Shown: positions 22,641 to 34,345, numbered from the stretch's first letter. The stretch is DNA of 64,000 nt from Panorpa germanica (GCA_963678705.1 OY783219.1:5890001-5954000), one strand, 5' to 3'. Numbers and translations are program-made. Notes: generated by a model not told the origin, from the sequence alone.

Positions 22641-23269
22641 ACTATCTTGCGATCCCTCTTTCGATATCTCCCTCTCCCAAATTCTCTTGTATCTTTCATT
22701 ATATTAGTTCATAATTGTTTTTTAATATCTAAAAGTTTACGGGAGATATAAGTTTTAAAAGTTACTCGAAAAATCTGTAGACTAATAAGTAACCGATTTT
22801 ATTTATCTTTCTTTTTCACATTCATAATATCATAAGTTTACATTTATTTGCACGGGCCATCTGTGGTGGTTGACCAGAAATTCATAGAAATGAATGAGGA
22901 AGAAAGATTTTTTATACAGTGTCTTATGACAGATTTAAAAAAGTTGTTGTTGGCCTTTTATGTTTCTTGATCACGTTGTTCTTTTTGGAAATAGAATTTA
23001 GATTAAATGTGACGTCGCGAAGCTTGCTCCCTTCCCCCCCCCCCTCTCCAGTCCCCCTTCTCCAATCGTTTGTATGTGACGTAATTATTAGATACCTTTT
23101 TATTTCTTTAAACAGTAAAGGTACTATCTCTTATAATTTTGCGATTGATTAAAAAATATTTGAATATTTGAGCTGCTAATCCTGTTCTTTACAATTCGTT
23201 TATGTGAAAGATTCTTTCGGGTTAAAGCATGTTCCTTATTCGTCGCAATACAACATCTTTAAACCTATG
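22641..23269. other. No gene; poly-C run near 23,033
   Basis: Contains an 11-12 bp C run at about 23,033-23,044. Nothing else is recognised. Confidence 0.5.
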
Positions 23270-23648
23270 CAGAGGCGGTCTTAGGGGGTAGCAAACAGGG
23301 AAACCGCCCGGGGCATTCTCGCGCAACAAACTAAGTAGAAAAAATCTTTTTTATAAATGTATTTGAATCTTGCGCCTCGCTCTTTAGAAATCCCACTAGA
23401 ATCACTGCGTATATCTTTTAAGGCAATCATGTGCCTTAGTTTATCATCATTAATATTTGTCATCTCTGTGCTTGTTAACTTTTATAAATCTTTTACAAAT
23501 ATAATATTTTAATTCTCGTCAATTATCATCAAAAATACTTACAATTTACATAAATTATACAAAGAACAAGTGCATCGCAAAGATCTTCCGACCGGGGCCT
23601 CGCAAAGATCTGCCGACTGTGGCCTCGCAATGGCAAACGCCGCCCCTG
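23270..23648. mobile_element. hAT-type MITE, copy 1 (8-bp target duplication)
   Basis: Begins 'cagaggcggtcttag' and ends 'gcaaacgccgcccctg'; the outer bases are imperfect inverted repeats of the hAT CAGRGGCGG type. It is flanked by 'aacctatg' (23,262-23,269) and 'aatctatg' (23,649-23,656), an 8-bp duplication with one mismatch. The interior 'gtttatcatcattaatattt' and 'cgcctcgctctttagaaatc' blocks are shared with copies 2 and 3. There is no transposase. Confidence 0.88.
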
Positions 23649-23656
23649 AATCTATG

Positions 23657-24317
23657 CAACAAACCTAAGACCCTTGTTATTCATTAACAAGTTTAAACAA
23701 CAAAAATATAAACAACGAAACGATGAAATTCATTCCTTAAAGAGATTTAAGGGGAAAGTCATTTCAAACCCTTCTCAATTTCAACCCCAGAATCCTTTAA
23801 TTACTACAGAACAACAATCCCGCCTCTGGTGGTCATATATTGTACTAACTGGTCACAAACAATAAACATCATATAACTTTATATAGTATTCTATCTCACT
23901 CTGGTCCAGTTAGTCTTCACTGTTCATGGTCACACCATTGTAAACATTGGGCAAACTATTTCAGTGATAATTCTAAAGTTTAGTGGTTTCAAGTGTGACC
24001 AACTTAGTCTAAACAAATACATTAGTCAAGATTATATTTGTGTGTGTGTGTGTATGTTGGTGGTGATATGTGAGGGGGGGGGGGTTAAATAACGTGTAAA
24101 TATAGGGGCAAACAAATCTAAAATGTTGTTTTGATATCGAGACTACAAAGCAATCAAATTAGGATTTAGGTTTTAGTTGTGGAAAATAGCAGATAATAGG
24201 ATTTGGATACTTAGATTGTAAATTAAATAAACCCAGAAAAAACCTAACCGTCTTTATTTGATATACGAGATAAAATACTTTTTATGTATATGTTTATATA
24301 TTTGGACAAATCAATAA
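23657..24317. other. No gene; (TG)n and poly-G
   Basis: A (TG)n run at about 24,038-24,053 and an 11-bp G run near 24,074 lie close together. Otherwise unremarkable. Confidence 0.55.
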
Positions 24318-25400
24318 GAAAAAGCAAATTTTCGATAATGTTTTTTGACAACAAAGTTAATATATAATTATTTCTATAATTACTACATGATAAAATGACA
24401 TTTAAAGAATATTTTGTGAAATTTCATAAATAAATATCAAGAAATGAGGCATTGACAGCGAATCTCCGCAGACGTCACAAAAAAAGTAACATTGCGGTGC
24501 CACTCATAATGTTCAGTATTGCATTGATAGAAGCAAAACCTTTGTTACGCAGTTTATATAGATTCAATTGAACATGGAATATTTAATTTAACTGTGTTTA
24601 CATCACATTCAATTATTTAAATATTTTATTGTTATATAGAACCTTCTCCGCCTAAGAGAAAGGAATTTTTGTTATATTGTTGTCTTCTTCCTTTGTACAT
24701 TGTACGTTGGATTAAATTTAGATTTTTTGTTAGTTTTAGTGTTAAGATATAGTTCTAAGATAGTAGTTGTAATTATAAGTTCGTTCTTTAAAGGTTTAAA
24801 TATATGGTAAACAGCTTACATCCGTTATTTTATTCACTTATAAATCCCTACACCCCGATAGCGATTTATAGAATAAAATATAAATAATTAAAATACATAA
24901 TAAATTTCGCGCTCGATTAATTTCTTACGCGAACGTCCCTTATAAAAAGCTAAAGGTTTTTTATAAAACTTAACACATAACTCATCACTGGATTTTCTGA
25001 AATCGAAAAACCAAAATGATTTCATTAGTTGATAAATTTCTGCAGATAACGCTGTCGAGTTTTACATTATACATTACATATACATTTTACAAAATATCGA
25101 TTTTTCATGAAGAAAATCAAAAATTATGTCCTTTAAAAATACGTTTAAATTAAATAAAAAACTCGACAGCGTTACTTCGGCATTTAAGTAAAGAAAGAGT
25201 GTGCAAAATTTCATAAGAATCGGTGCAGTAGATTTTGAGCTAGAGACGACACTGACTCTTAAAAAGCTATGTGTGAGAAGCCGCATTTAAAAGTTTCTAT
25301 CTCCGACAGTGTTACTCCAATTGACTTCAAATTTTTACACAATAAACCTAATATGTTGTACAATAATATAAATAACTTAAAAATAATTTTAAAAAAAATT
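24318..25400 (+). repeat. Family A repeat, copy 2, split by a solo LTR
   Basis: The left half (24,318-24,509) and the right half (24,976-25,400) are collinear with the copies at 43.6 and 59 kb. The break lies inside 'ccactcataactcatcac' and is filled by the LTR. The central hairpin is at 25,044-25,176 with a shortened middle. Confidence 0.85.
24510..24975. mobile_element. Solo LTR of an LTR retrotransposon (466 bp)
   Basis: It starts 'tgttcag' and ends 'cttaaca', giving the TG...CA ends (here TGTT...AACA) of LTRs. The exact 5-bp direct repeat 'cataa' flanks it at 24,505-24,509 and 24,976-24,980. It interrupts a family A repeat at a point where the other copies are continuous, so the ends are fixed by comparison. 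AATAAA-like and TATAA-like words occur inside. There is no internal coding region, so this is a solo LTR left by recombination between the two LTRs of a full element. The superfamily is not certain; a 5-bp duplication is common in Bel-Pao and also seen in Gypsy and Copia. Confidence 0.88.
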
Positions 25401-26612
25401 ACCAAAAAAAAACACAATTTTTACCAAAATACCTTTGTCTCACATTGTTCAATGTATTAATATAGTGTTGTCTCTATCTTTCTAAGACAAAAGCAAAATT
25501 GCTTGTAAAAAAGTTTAACAACTAGAACCTTTTATATAATCAACAACTTTCCAAAGTTAATTTTCTATAGAAAATGCAGTCGAGCTAATAAAGTCCGTTT
25601 ATTGACTCTAAACTACAGAAACCATCGATGTCCCATAAGTGTCTTCCTTTTTTCCTGCTTTTCTTCTCATTAAAGAAAACTAAGAAATACTCTTAAACAA
25701 GTTAGCGGAACAAAGTTAACTATTAGATAAAAAAAAAAGTCAATAAAAAACCAATCTATCAAAAAGTCAGGATTATCTGTCAGAACTTTTAAAGTTTATC
25801 GCAAAAACCACAGTCCGTGGTTCGAGTATTATGCGGTGATGACCCACATCCGTGGGACTATTACGTGTTTTATATTCTAATCATAATTTCTTATCTACAT
25901 ATACGAGTATTCAAATTTAAATTATAGTTATACACGAAAATTACGTTTAATAATTTTTATAATTTAATTTTTAACGTCGGTCTATTTCCGATTCTAAGTC
26001 ACCGACGACCTTCTATTATGTTAGCAGATTTTGTGGTCAAAAGCAATATAACTTGATAACATCTAAACCGAGAAAATATAGCACTGGTCCAAGGATTGAA
26101 CACAAAAACACAGCACCTTCTGTGATGTCTACAAAATTTTTGTAAAAGGCTTTTGTATTGTAAATATTGCAGTTTGTTCACTATAACAATTACTTTAAGA
26201 TTTATTTCTGCTTATAACTTTTTTATTGTAAAAGACACAATACAAAGTTATTAATAAAAATTGTGGATAATATTATTATCTACAAAAAAGCATATTACAA
26301 AATTTTTGTGGAGGTTATATATTTCAAGATAAACAAAAAACTGATTGCACCATTATTTTTAAGATGGCGTGCGAATGGGGGTACCTTCCAAGAAAGTGTG
26401 GCAAGATGTGACAGGGGGGGGGGGGAAGAGGCGTCACATTTAATCTAAAATTACACTTATAAATAACAAATAATAATTGAGAACAAAAAGCAAATTAATC
26501 CTAAAAACAAAATATATATTTTTTTAAATGTTCAAAGGGTACTCAACGTGATAATGGAGACAGAGGGTTAAAAAATAATGAATTTTGTGTGACGTAATTT
26601 ATAGATGACCCT
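25401..26612. other. No gene; poly-G at about 26,406
   Basis: AT-rich, with an 11-bp G run near 26,406-26,416. The frames at 25,999-26,181 and 26,263-26,448 show no recognisable domain. Confidence 0.5.
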
Positions 26613-26616
26613 TTAA

Positions 26617-27083
26617 GGTGAAACGATACTTTCCATTTTTAGATTCGCAATATAGATGGCGATACTATACAGCAGGTTAAATATTATCAAAAAAAACATG
26701 TTTTTTTAGGTTTAAATCGTTTTATGTAAGTAACTATAAACGCGAATCAAAATCTAAAGCTGCAATTAGTAACGTATGCTTTCTTCCACTGACTTTTAAT
26801 GAGTTGGAACCGCAAAAATAAGTTTTGAAAATGAATAATGCTATATTTTATTCGGAATACTCTATATATTTTTAAGTCTTAAAAAGATTATAAAATTTAT
26901 GACAAACCCTTAGAAATGTTACCAGTCATATCAAAATTGGAATTTAATTAGAAAATATAACAATATTCATTTTCAAAACTTATTTTTGCGGTTCAAATAT
27001 GGTTTTTTTTTGATAATATTTAACCTGCTGTATAGTATCGCCATCTATATTGCGAATCAAAAATGGCCAAGTATCGTTTCACC
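26617..27083. mobile_element. TTAA-flanked foldback element, copy 1
   Basis: The ends 'ggtgaaacgatac' and 'gtatcgtttcacc' are exact inverted repeats, and the match continues inward for about 80 bp with few mismatches ('agatggcgatactatacagc' on one side, its complement on the other). TTAA sits immediately outside both ends (26,613-26,616 and 27,084-27,087), the target duplication of piggyBac-type elements. The ends are GGTG rather than the usual CCC, so the superfamily is uncertain. No transposase frame was seen; the minus-strand frame at 27,020-27,436 runs across the end and is not taken as real. Confidence 0.85.
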
Positions 27084-27087
27084 TTAA

Positions 27088-27638
27088 GGCATTTTTTTAT
27101 TAACCAAATCTTGTCGAATACCCAATTATTTTTCTTTATAGAAAATGTTATTAAAAGTATAAGCTTACGTGTTACAATCTGACCTACTTTGCCTTTGCTA
27201 CATATCACATTCCGAATCTCTTTTACAGGTAATTCATTAATCAAATTATTATTCAGCATTATAATGTTACTTCTCACTGAAACAAGAATTTTCAACTTAC
27301 AAAACTTAAAATAAGTTATTAAAACTTTCGTGAAAAATACATCAAAGACTGTCTTGCCCGGGTTCTCGTTCTGTAACTTAGAACAATGAACTATTTGCTT
27401 ACAATTTAAACTTTTGTTCTTGAATAACAAATACATACAACGATTAATATTCAGAATTTAAAACTTTACTAAATAAGCAAACAGCACTTTCTTTATGCTA
27501 GGAGTATAATAAATATTTAAAAAAATGTGAAATACCAAAAGAATTAAAATATGAAAAAGAAAACAAGCATTATATGGAACAAGTTTGTTTTAATAAGGTA
27601 ATGCGGTAGCTTGCAACCTTTTGGACACCTTGAAACAC
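27088..27638. other. No feature recognised
   Basis: AT-rich unique sequence. Confidence 0.45.
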
Positions 27639-27700
27639 TAAAGTAGCATTCCCACTCACAATTTTGTATTTAATTTAAATTGTATAACATATAGAAATAC

Positions 27701-28023
27701 TAGCTGTCCCGGCCACGCGTTGCTGTGACTAACGTTTTTGTCATATTACATTACATAGCGCCATCTATTGAATATTTACTCAATCTAGTCAACAGATGTC
27801 GCCATCTTTTAAAATCGTTTGGAGCTAACAGATAATTAATAGACAAATAATTTGCAATAAGATAATATTGCAATCATAAATTGAGATGTAAGCTATCCTA
27901 TCTTTCAAGTTGGATCAAACTGCACACGGTGTACAAATTTGATTAAAATCGGTTAAGTAGTTTAGGAGTCCATCGCGGACAAACACGGACAAACAACGTG
28001 ACACGTAATTTATATATATTAAG
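27701..28023 (+). mobile_element. Family N element, copy 1
   Basis: Starts 'tagctgtcccgg' and ends 'tatatattaag', the same ends as at 35,921-36,264. Shared inner blocks include 'gcgccatctattgaatattt' and 'gattaaaatcggttaagtag'. It interrupts family M, which fixes its borders to within a few bases. No inverted ends or target duplication are visible, so a cut-and-paste origin is not supported. Similar tracts are widespread in insect genomes, but I cannot name the class. Confidence 0.75.
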
Positions 28024-28092
28024 AAGAAGATGTGTAGTCATCTCTGCACAATTTTTAATTCATATTTTAAGTTAAGTTTAAAACCTTACAAG

Positions 28093-28441
28093 CAGAGGTG
28101 GCCTTAGTCATTGCGAGCCCCGGGTGGCAGATCTTTGCGAGGCACTTGTTCTTTGTATAATTTATGTAAAATTGTAAGAAAGTATTTTTGATGATAATTG
28201 ACGAGAAATAAAATTTTATATTGGAAGTTTTATAAAAGTTAACAAGCACAAAGATGACAAATATTAATAATGATAAACTAAGGTATATGAATACCTTAAA
28301 AGATATACACAGTGATTCTAGTGACATTTCTAAAGAGCGAGGCGCGAGATTCAAATTCATATATAGTAATGAATTTTTGTACTTGGGTTGTGGCCCCTAC
28401 AAGAGCGTGACCCTACTTGTCACCCCCAAAGGCTACCTCTG
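28093..28441. mobile_element. hAT-type MITE, copy 2 (exact 8-bp target duplication)
   Basis: Begins 'cagaggtggccttag' and ends 'aaaggctacctctg'. It is flanked by exact 8-bp repeats 'cttacaag' at 28,085-28,092 and 28,442-28,449. The body is in the opposite orientation to copies 1 and 3. It sits in family M at a point where the 14.5-kb copy is uninterrupted, so the insertion is certain. Confidence 0.92.
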
Positions 28442-28783
28442 CTTACAAGATCCAATATGTCTAAATTAAAAAAGAACTATATTATATTATAACCTTCAAA
28501 ATGTAACAACCTGTAAAAATGAAGTAGGATTTATTTTTAAAAGAAGTTCAATGTCAATTTGTCAAGAATAAAGAAGTAAAAACAATTTCTATTAAAAACA
28601 GAAATTTTAATTATTTAACAACTGTCAAAATTTATATTGCTTACGACGCATGCGTACCAACTTAATTAACTAACCTCAAAATTAAAACACAAATGTTACA
28701 ACGTAAGAACCTGAAATCTAGATTAAAATATTAGATGAAAATGTAAATTAAATATCAAAACAGTGAGTGGGAATGAGATTTTA

Positions 28784-29440
28784 TGCTTTTAAAAAATATT
28801 TTCAGAACACCAGAATCATCAGAATTTTTAGTAGGGTGTATTGAACTTGTTTCGCATTAAAACAGTTTACCATGAGATTGAGTTTAATAGACAAATACAT
28901 ATTAAAATTAAGAATCTCTTAACGATACACTGTCCATGAAATCTTAAACATAAACACGAAATACGAAGTTGCATGCTTCCAAGAAAGTTGGGATACATAC
29001 GCCTGCGAGTAACTTTGAAATTCATATGTATGAACTATATTATGAGTTCTAACGTATTAACGAATTACAGACTTCTTTAATGCATTGTATTGATATAAAT
29101 TCAAGTAGAAACTCTTCTTCTTATGATAAAGTGTGAAATATTGGTTACGCTGAATATAGGTTGGGTATCCCTGGATTAGAATATCATTACATACACAAAG
29201 TCAAGTAAAGGCTTGAAGTTCCATTCGTTCTAGAACACATTTCGTAATTTATTTCAATAAAATTGCTCTACGTGTAACTTTAAATATAATTAAAAACTTT
29301 TCAAAATATATTTTCAAGTTAAGCATCATACCGCCGTATCGTATCAAAGCGTCGCGACGACGACGGTGATGTGCTTCACTTTAGTGATGTCTGCAAGATA
29401 ATAATTAAAATATTTTTTTCCTCTTCTGTAATTTCTTTTC
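28784..29440. other. No feature recognised
   Basis: A CpG-rich patch 'aagcgtcgcgacgacgac' lies near 29,347. No coding frame. Confidence 0.45.
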
Positions 29441-29785
29441 TAAGTATAGATATACTTATCTAGTAGCTTACATTTCAATAATTACACGGTGTGGTAGAGA
29501 TTGCTCCAATGAACAATTCTACATGATTAGGTTACTAGGTCCGAGGGTTTAGTCCTGCGAAGTCTTCGAACATCATTACTATCAAGCAACATTTGCGTCA
29601 CGGCGATGTTTTCGTGGTTACGAAGTCTCAACTCGTGCTTCGCTGCTATAGATTTGATTTCTTCTCCAACTGTGTTAATCTTCAGGTCTCTATGTACGTC
29701 GTCATTGCGGATATAGCACGGTGCATTAACTATTCCTCGCAGAACTTTATTTTGGAACGTTTGTACTTCTTGGTGCAACCCCAGA
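29441..29785 (-). pseudogene. Jockey-type LINE ORF2 C-terminus, 5'-truncated
   Basis: A minus-strand frame (about 29,778 to 29,527) reads 'VQTFQNKVLRGIVNAP', then 'VHRDLKINTVGEEIKSIA', ending 'RRLRRTKPSDLVT'. These are the conserved blocks that follow the reverse transcriptase in jockey-clade elements. The frame stays open to the stop, unlike the sister copy at 3.7 kb, and the 3' flanks of the two are nearly identical. Only about 85 residues survive, so it cannot be active. Confidence 0.88.
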
Positions 29786-29888
29786 ATTATATTATTATCT
29801 TGTTATCTTAGTGTTCTAGCTTCACAATCAACCTAGTCTTACGGTAAAATTAATAAACAATTTCTTATTTATCAAGAAGTGTAATAGG

Positions 29889-30133
29889 CATAGAGCTATA
29901 AGAACACAGTGCGAAAAAGATAGCTGCCGAAAACCCTCTGTATCTCTTTCTAGCAGAGCACTGTGTCTGCTTGCTTGTTTACCCCCTACCTCACCGCAAA
30001 TCAGTCAAGCCAGCAGCAGCGGTTCGTCTAAAATGAGACAGATAGGACACTCGCCAACTATAACTCTCTTTACTTTTATCGCTTCTTCTCACACGCGGCC
30101 GTACTCTTTGCGCACTGATATTTCTCGATACTC
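29889..30133. mobile_element. Family G inverted-repeat element, copy 1
   Basis: The left end 'catagagctataagaacaca' and the inner 'gatagctgccgaaaaccctc' match one arm of 32,718-33,130. The right arm (read in reverse) matches the other arm ('gagtacggccgcgtgtgaga', 'gcgagtgtcctatctgt'). GC content is higher than the surroundings. Non-coding. Confidence 0.65.
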
Positions 30134-30616
30134 GAAAACAAAATCCCGACTTGTCTACCCACGAATTTGTCGTCTCGTGTGTTCCAAACTTCACCTCAGA
30201 CTTTACTCCTTGCACTAATTCTACTTAAGAATGAAGGGAGTGGAGAGGGGAAGGACGTTAAGTTTAAATGTTTCATATATTTAAACATAATAGCTGTAGC
30301 ATAGAAACATATATTATTTCATGTACTTATACTTGTTTCTTCTGGCTAATTCATGTCATTAAAACTTCATACTTAGATTTACTTTATTAAAAGGTTTTAC
30401 ATTAATATTATACTAGTATTTACCCCGTCGCAAAGCGACGTCTGTTCCATATAAACTTTAGCATATTGTAAAAACATTCAAAATTTAAAAAAAGACAGTT
30501 ATTGTTTGATGTAACCATCTTTAACTTCACGTGTGCGATATTTTACACTGTTTATCGCTCCTAGTAGTTGCATTGTGGCATCCGACCCAATTTCTGAACT
30601 CTTTCCCATATTATTA
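30134..30616. other. No gene; small perfect hairpin at about 30,426-30,440
   Basis: 'cgtcgcaaagcgacg' is an exact 6-bp-stem hairpin. It is preceded by 'actagtatttaccc', a motif common at the start of insect dispersed repeats. No partner copy was found in this window. Confidence 0.45.
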
Positions 30617-30850
30617 CTCCCAGTAAACATTTGGGAGTCACTTTGCCATCATATTGAAGATGCTTATGATGTTTTTGTCATGAAAGAGTTCAGTTTCTCA
30701 CAGTCGTTCATATGAAATATCTACTTTATCGACTACAAATGGCGAAACCACTCTACCTGTCGAAATACAAATGAAGATAAAGTTGATGCGAACTATAATT
30801 GAAGTGAAATAGTGAGAGAAACGTCACAAAACAGGACACTTCATCGAAAT
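30617..30850. repeat. Family D dispersed repeat, copy 2
   Basis: The longest D copy. It shares the full set of blocks with 2,511-2,716 and the first 75 bp with 35,284-35,360. Its 3' border is at 'gacacttcatcg'. Confidence 0.7.
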
Positions 30851-31681
30851 AAGCTTTCTTTTTTCATATAATAAATTTAGTAGAGTGAGTGCTACCATCT
30901 ATGATCTTTAATTTCAATAAATCTAGTTTCATAATTATGGTACTATAAAGTCTTTTCACAATCTGTGTTATTCATGTTGTTTTCAACAGTATCGTATTGT
31001 AACTATCGTGAATCATCCATAAAATTCTAATGAAACATGTATTAGTAGGTTTAATTAATAGGCGAATTGGGACTCACAAGCCATACAAAACGTTTGTAGG
31101 TTTAACAACCGTGTTATACTACTGCTGCTACTGCTACTAGTACTACTGCAGTATTACGTTGCTCCTTTGTTGAAGTATGCATTGCGGCTGAATTATTTGA
31201 AATATGGTTAAATATGGTTATGTTTAAATGACCAATATGGTAATATTAACTATTAACATTATGTATCCCTCTAGCACTCTAACACCATGACATTTCCACT
31301 TCATGAATTACCCACCCCCCCCCCGCCCTCGCCCCTAACTCTCCCCACGTCCTATAAAATGCGCCCCAGTTCTCATCCCATTTGTAACTCTATGGTAAGC
31401 CATATAGGAATATGAAAGTAACGACAAATTGTGTAATATATTAATTTACGTTTTCGATTTTTACTTATTTTGTTGTATAGTCTAGGACCGCATTTTAGCA
31501 ATGTTTAAATTTTGAGAATAAATAGTTTAATAAGTAGTTAAGAAAGTATGCGTACTGCTAGCTTGAAAGCAGTCCCCTTTTACAAATAACAGGTGCTCAA
31601 AAATCTCTATAATCAGGACACTTCATCAGTTTAAAAAAATAGATTTATTATTTGAAATCTACTTTTTTTTACTTTATAAGA
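30851..31681. other. No gene; C-run at about 31,314
   Basis: A CTG/CTA-type trinucleotide patch lies at 31,119-31,150 and an 11-12 bp C run near 31,314. 'aggacacttcatcagttt' at 31,615 echoes the end of family D. Confidence 0.45.
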
Positions 31682-31689
31682 ATTCTAAG

Positions 31690-31987
31690 CGGAGGCGGCC
31701 CTAGGGGGCGCCAAGCAGGGCAACCGCCCAGGGCCTCGCTCTTGTAGGGTCCTTGCATTCTCGCGCAATAACTCAAGAAGAAAAAATCATTACTGTATAT
31801 GAATTTGAATCTCGCGCCTCGTTTTTTAGAAATCCCACTAGAATCACTGCGTTTTCTTTTAAGACATTCATGCACCTTAGTTTATCATCATTAATATTTG
31901 TTATTTTTTTGTTTGTTAACTTTTATCAATTTTCCAATATATATATAAAGCAAAGATCTGCAATTGCTAAGGCCGCCCCTAAATCTA
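31690..31987. mobile_element. hAT-type MITE, copy 3
   Basis: Starts 'cggaggcggccctag' and ends shortly after 'gctaaggccgcccct'. Exact 8-bp flanks 'attctaag' occur at 31,682-31,689 and 31,988-31,995. The right flank lies about 7 bp beyond the expected inverted repeat, so the right end is slightly altered. The body blocks match copy 1. Confidence 0.8.
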
Positions 31988-31995
31988 ATTCTAAG

Positions 31996-32717
31996 ATATT
32001 ATTTTCCAAAAGATTAAAGATGAAAAAGAAGCAAACCGAACCCCCACAAAAAACAACCGACGCAACTAGTCCTGAAAATGGATGCTGTTGAAGCTTCATA
32101 CATGTGATGTTTTTATAACTTTCAGTATACTTATTATAAAGCCTTAATGAGTAGAAGGGTCGCAGAGGAGTCTGGTTGTGACAGTGCCTGGAGCAACTAT
32201 CGGTAGTAATAGACAAAAGGGTAAAAACGATTTTATTTTAATAATTAAAATTACAAAAACCTATAGTTCTCCATGTGATAACACCATAATCCAGATGATA
32301 TGGAATGAATTAAAGTCAGGAATGTATACATCCTACAAAACAAGGGGTAATATATGCAAATTGTTCGGGAAATATATATGATGCATTTATCTCTGGTTAG
32401 ATCTAATGATGTGCTGTGTGTAGTACAACCAGTACAACTCCGAACCACCACCCCACGTTCCAGTACTACCCTCACAGTGTCCTTGGCAATTGTAACTAGT
32501 AGCTCCACTAACACACGACGATTGGTTCATGAAACATCATGAAATATTTCAACCACATCTTGTGAAGAACGATACAGACATTAAATTAAACGTATCTCAT
32601 CCTCTTTATACGAAATAAATTAAATGTTTTATGCATAAGTGTTACTACTTGTTTGTGATTTATTTGGAGAAGGCATGGTAGTCAAAAGGAGGGTGCAGGG
32701 GGGTACACTGTCTTAAT
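31996..32717. other. No gene recognised
   Basis: Both strands are open around 32,354-32,542, but neither product resembles a known family. It could be a chance open stretch of higher GC. Confidence 0.4.
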
Positions 32718-33130
32718 CATAGAGATATAAGAATAGAGTACGCGAAGTGTACGGCCGCGTGTAAGAGCAAGCGATAAAGGCAAAGAGAGACATAGCCTAC
32801 CGAGTGTCCTATCTGTTTCTTCCTAACAGAACCGCTGCTTCCGGCTTGGTTGATTGCCGGTATGGTAGAGGGTAAACAAGCAAGCAGACGCTATTGTTGA
32901 AATAAAAATAAAGATAAAAATATTTGTAAATAGTTAGTGTAGCATACAGTAAATTTTAAATAATATATACAAAGCATTTTATCTAACTATTATAGCTATA
33001 TTTTCGTTAACGCGGCAGTCAATCACAGTACTCGACTCGAAAAAGACACAGAGGACATTCGTAGCTATCTCTCTCTTTGCCTATATTACAGTATTCAGCC
33101 TCTCGCGCACTCTAGTCTTATATATCTATG
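32718..33130. mobile_element. Family G inverted-repeat element, copy 2
   Basis: The end 'catagagatataagaataga' faces the complement of 'tctagtcttatatatctatg'. The inverted similarity continues inward through 'gcaaagagagacatagc' and 'gagtgtcctatctg'. About 410 bp, non-coding. Confidence 0.75.
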
Positions 33131-33769
33131 GTCTTAGCAATGAACATGAATCCATATCACTAGCAATTAAAACAAGAGTAAACCGTTAAAGAAATCAGAT
33201 AATTTTAATTTTGTAAAAAAAGAAATTTAAAAACTTAATTATGATTGTTGTAAAGAGTTAATGTGATAAGTTTCAGCTCAGTTCAACCCCTGATCTTCAT
33301 CCCTTGTGTAAATGAAGTCTTATTAAACTCCCTCCTTCTGTTTTCTCCACCAAAAACGGAGAAAAGGACCCTGGGTCGAATATTGAATGGGGAATTTAAT
33401 TGGCTTACGGTTGTTTCACCCTCTACAAGAAAAGGAGGATGGTGGAAGGTGGAGGTGGAGGGTGAAGGTCGTTGTAATAAAACCAGATGTTTGTATAATC
33501 CGTTAACACCTTGATTCTTCATTTAAAAATAAAGTGAATGAAAGCTGTAAAGTGTTTATTAGGAAGAACTGGAATAGTCGTTAAAAATAGCAACTTTCTT
33601 TAAAATTGAACAACTGGAGAATATTTGTTTTGCATTTTTATTGTTAATTCAATAAATCCCATGCATTTTGTACATTTAGTAAATTTTATTCTTATCTTTT
33701 ACCTAAGGTTTTATTATTTACCGAAGTTAAACACAATTCTCTAACGTAGTAATTTCTTTTTGTAAATTT
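33131..33769. other. No gene recognised
   Basis: The frames at 33,263-33,522 are open on both strands through a G/GA-rich patch (33,420-33,470). I see no domain. Confidence 0.4.
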
Positions 33770-34345
33770 TTGCCATTGCTACATTCTTGTGCCTTAACTC
33801 ATTTATTTACATCTCATTGTGCTTAATTCCATTTTGATGCTTCTTATTATTTATTATATTAATTGTGTGCCTTTCGGCTTTACAATCTACATTATTATAT
33901 TTCTTAATGCATTTCATATAAATTCAAAGTTAAAACTAAACTTAAACTATTCTAGACTATTACTACTTCGAATAGTACTTTCTGTTTCTTCTTTTCTTGA
34001 TCCTCTCTCTTCATCTTCCCTACTCCTCCTTTATTTACACCGTTTCCTGCTTCTCCTTCCTTATTGCCTGTATCTTCATCTATCACCTCTTGCCTTCCTT
34101 GTCTGACAAACCCTCTATTATCTGTTCACTATCCTTCCTGCCTTCTCTCTTCGTTTTCACTTCTCCACTTATGTCTATTACAGGCATAAACACTCTATCT
34201 TTACTATTTCCTCTTGACTCTCTTACTTTACTATTTCTTCTTGACTCTCTACCCTTACTACGTTATTATTGTCTTTATCTCCGTCATCTACCTCTTGTCC
34301 TTATCTCTTTTCCGAAAATCCTATATTTTTCTGGACTGAACAAAA
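33770..34345 (-). mobile_element. LINE-B copy, 5'-truncated
   Basis: On the minus strand the 3' end lies near 33,770 ('gaatgtagcaatggc' tail, matching 'gaatgtagtgcctaatggc' at 62,650). The shared 'gtgtgcctttcggctttaca' block and the long purine-rich sense segment follow. Frames are broken throughout. Confidence 0.7.

Larger units (their letters stand above)
27639..28783. mobile_element. Family M element, complete but split by two later insertions
   Basis: The left end 'taaagtagcattcccactca' and right end 'gagtgggaatgagatttta' match the ends of the 14.5-kb copy. Removing a family N element (27,701-28,023) and a hAT MITE with its duplication (28,093-28,449) leaves about 460-470 bp collinear with that copy ('agtcatctctgcac' against 'agtctttcaccac'; 'aaaccttacaag' against 'aaaccttactag'). 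Confidence 0.85.

Noticed and set aside
32251-32542. Overlapping open frames on both strands as a possible exon
   Set aside because: Neither product resembles a known family, and no splice sites frame it convincingly.
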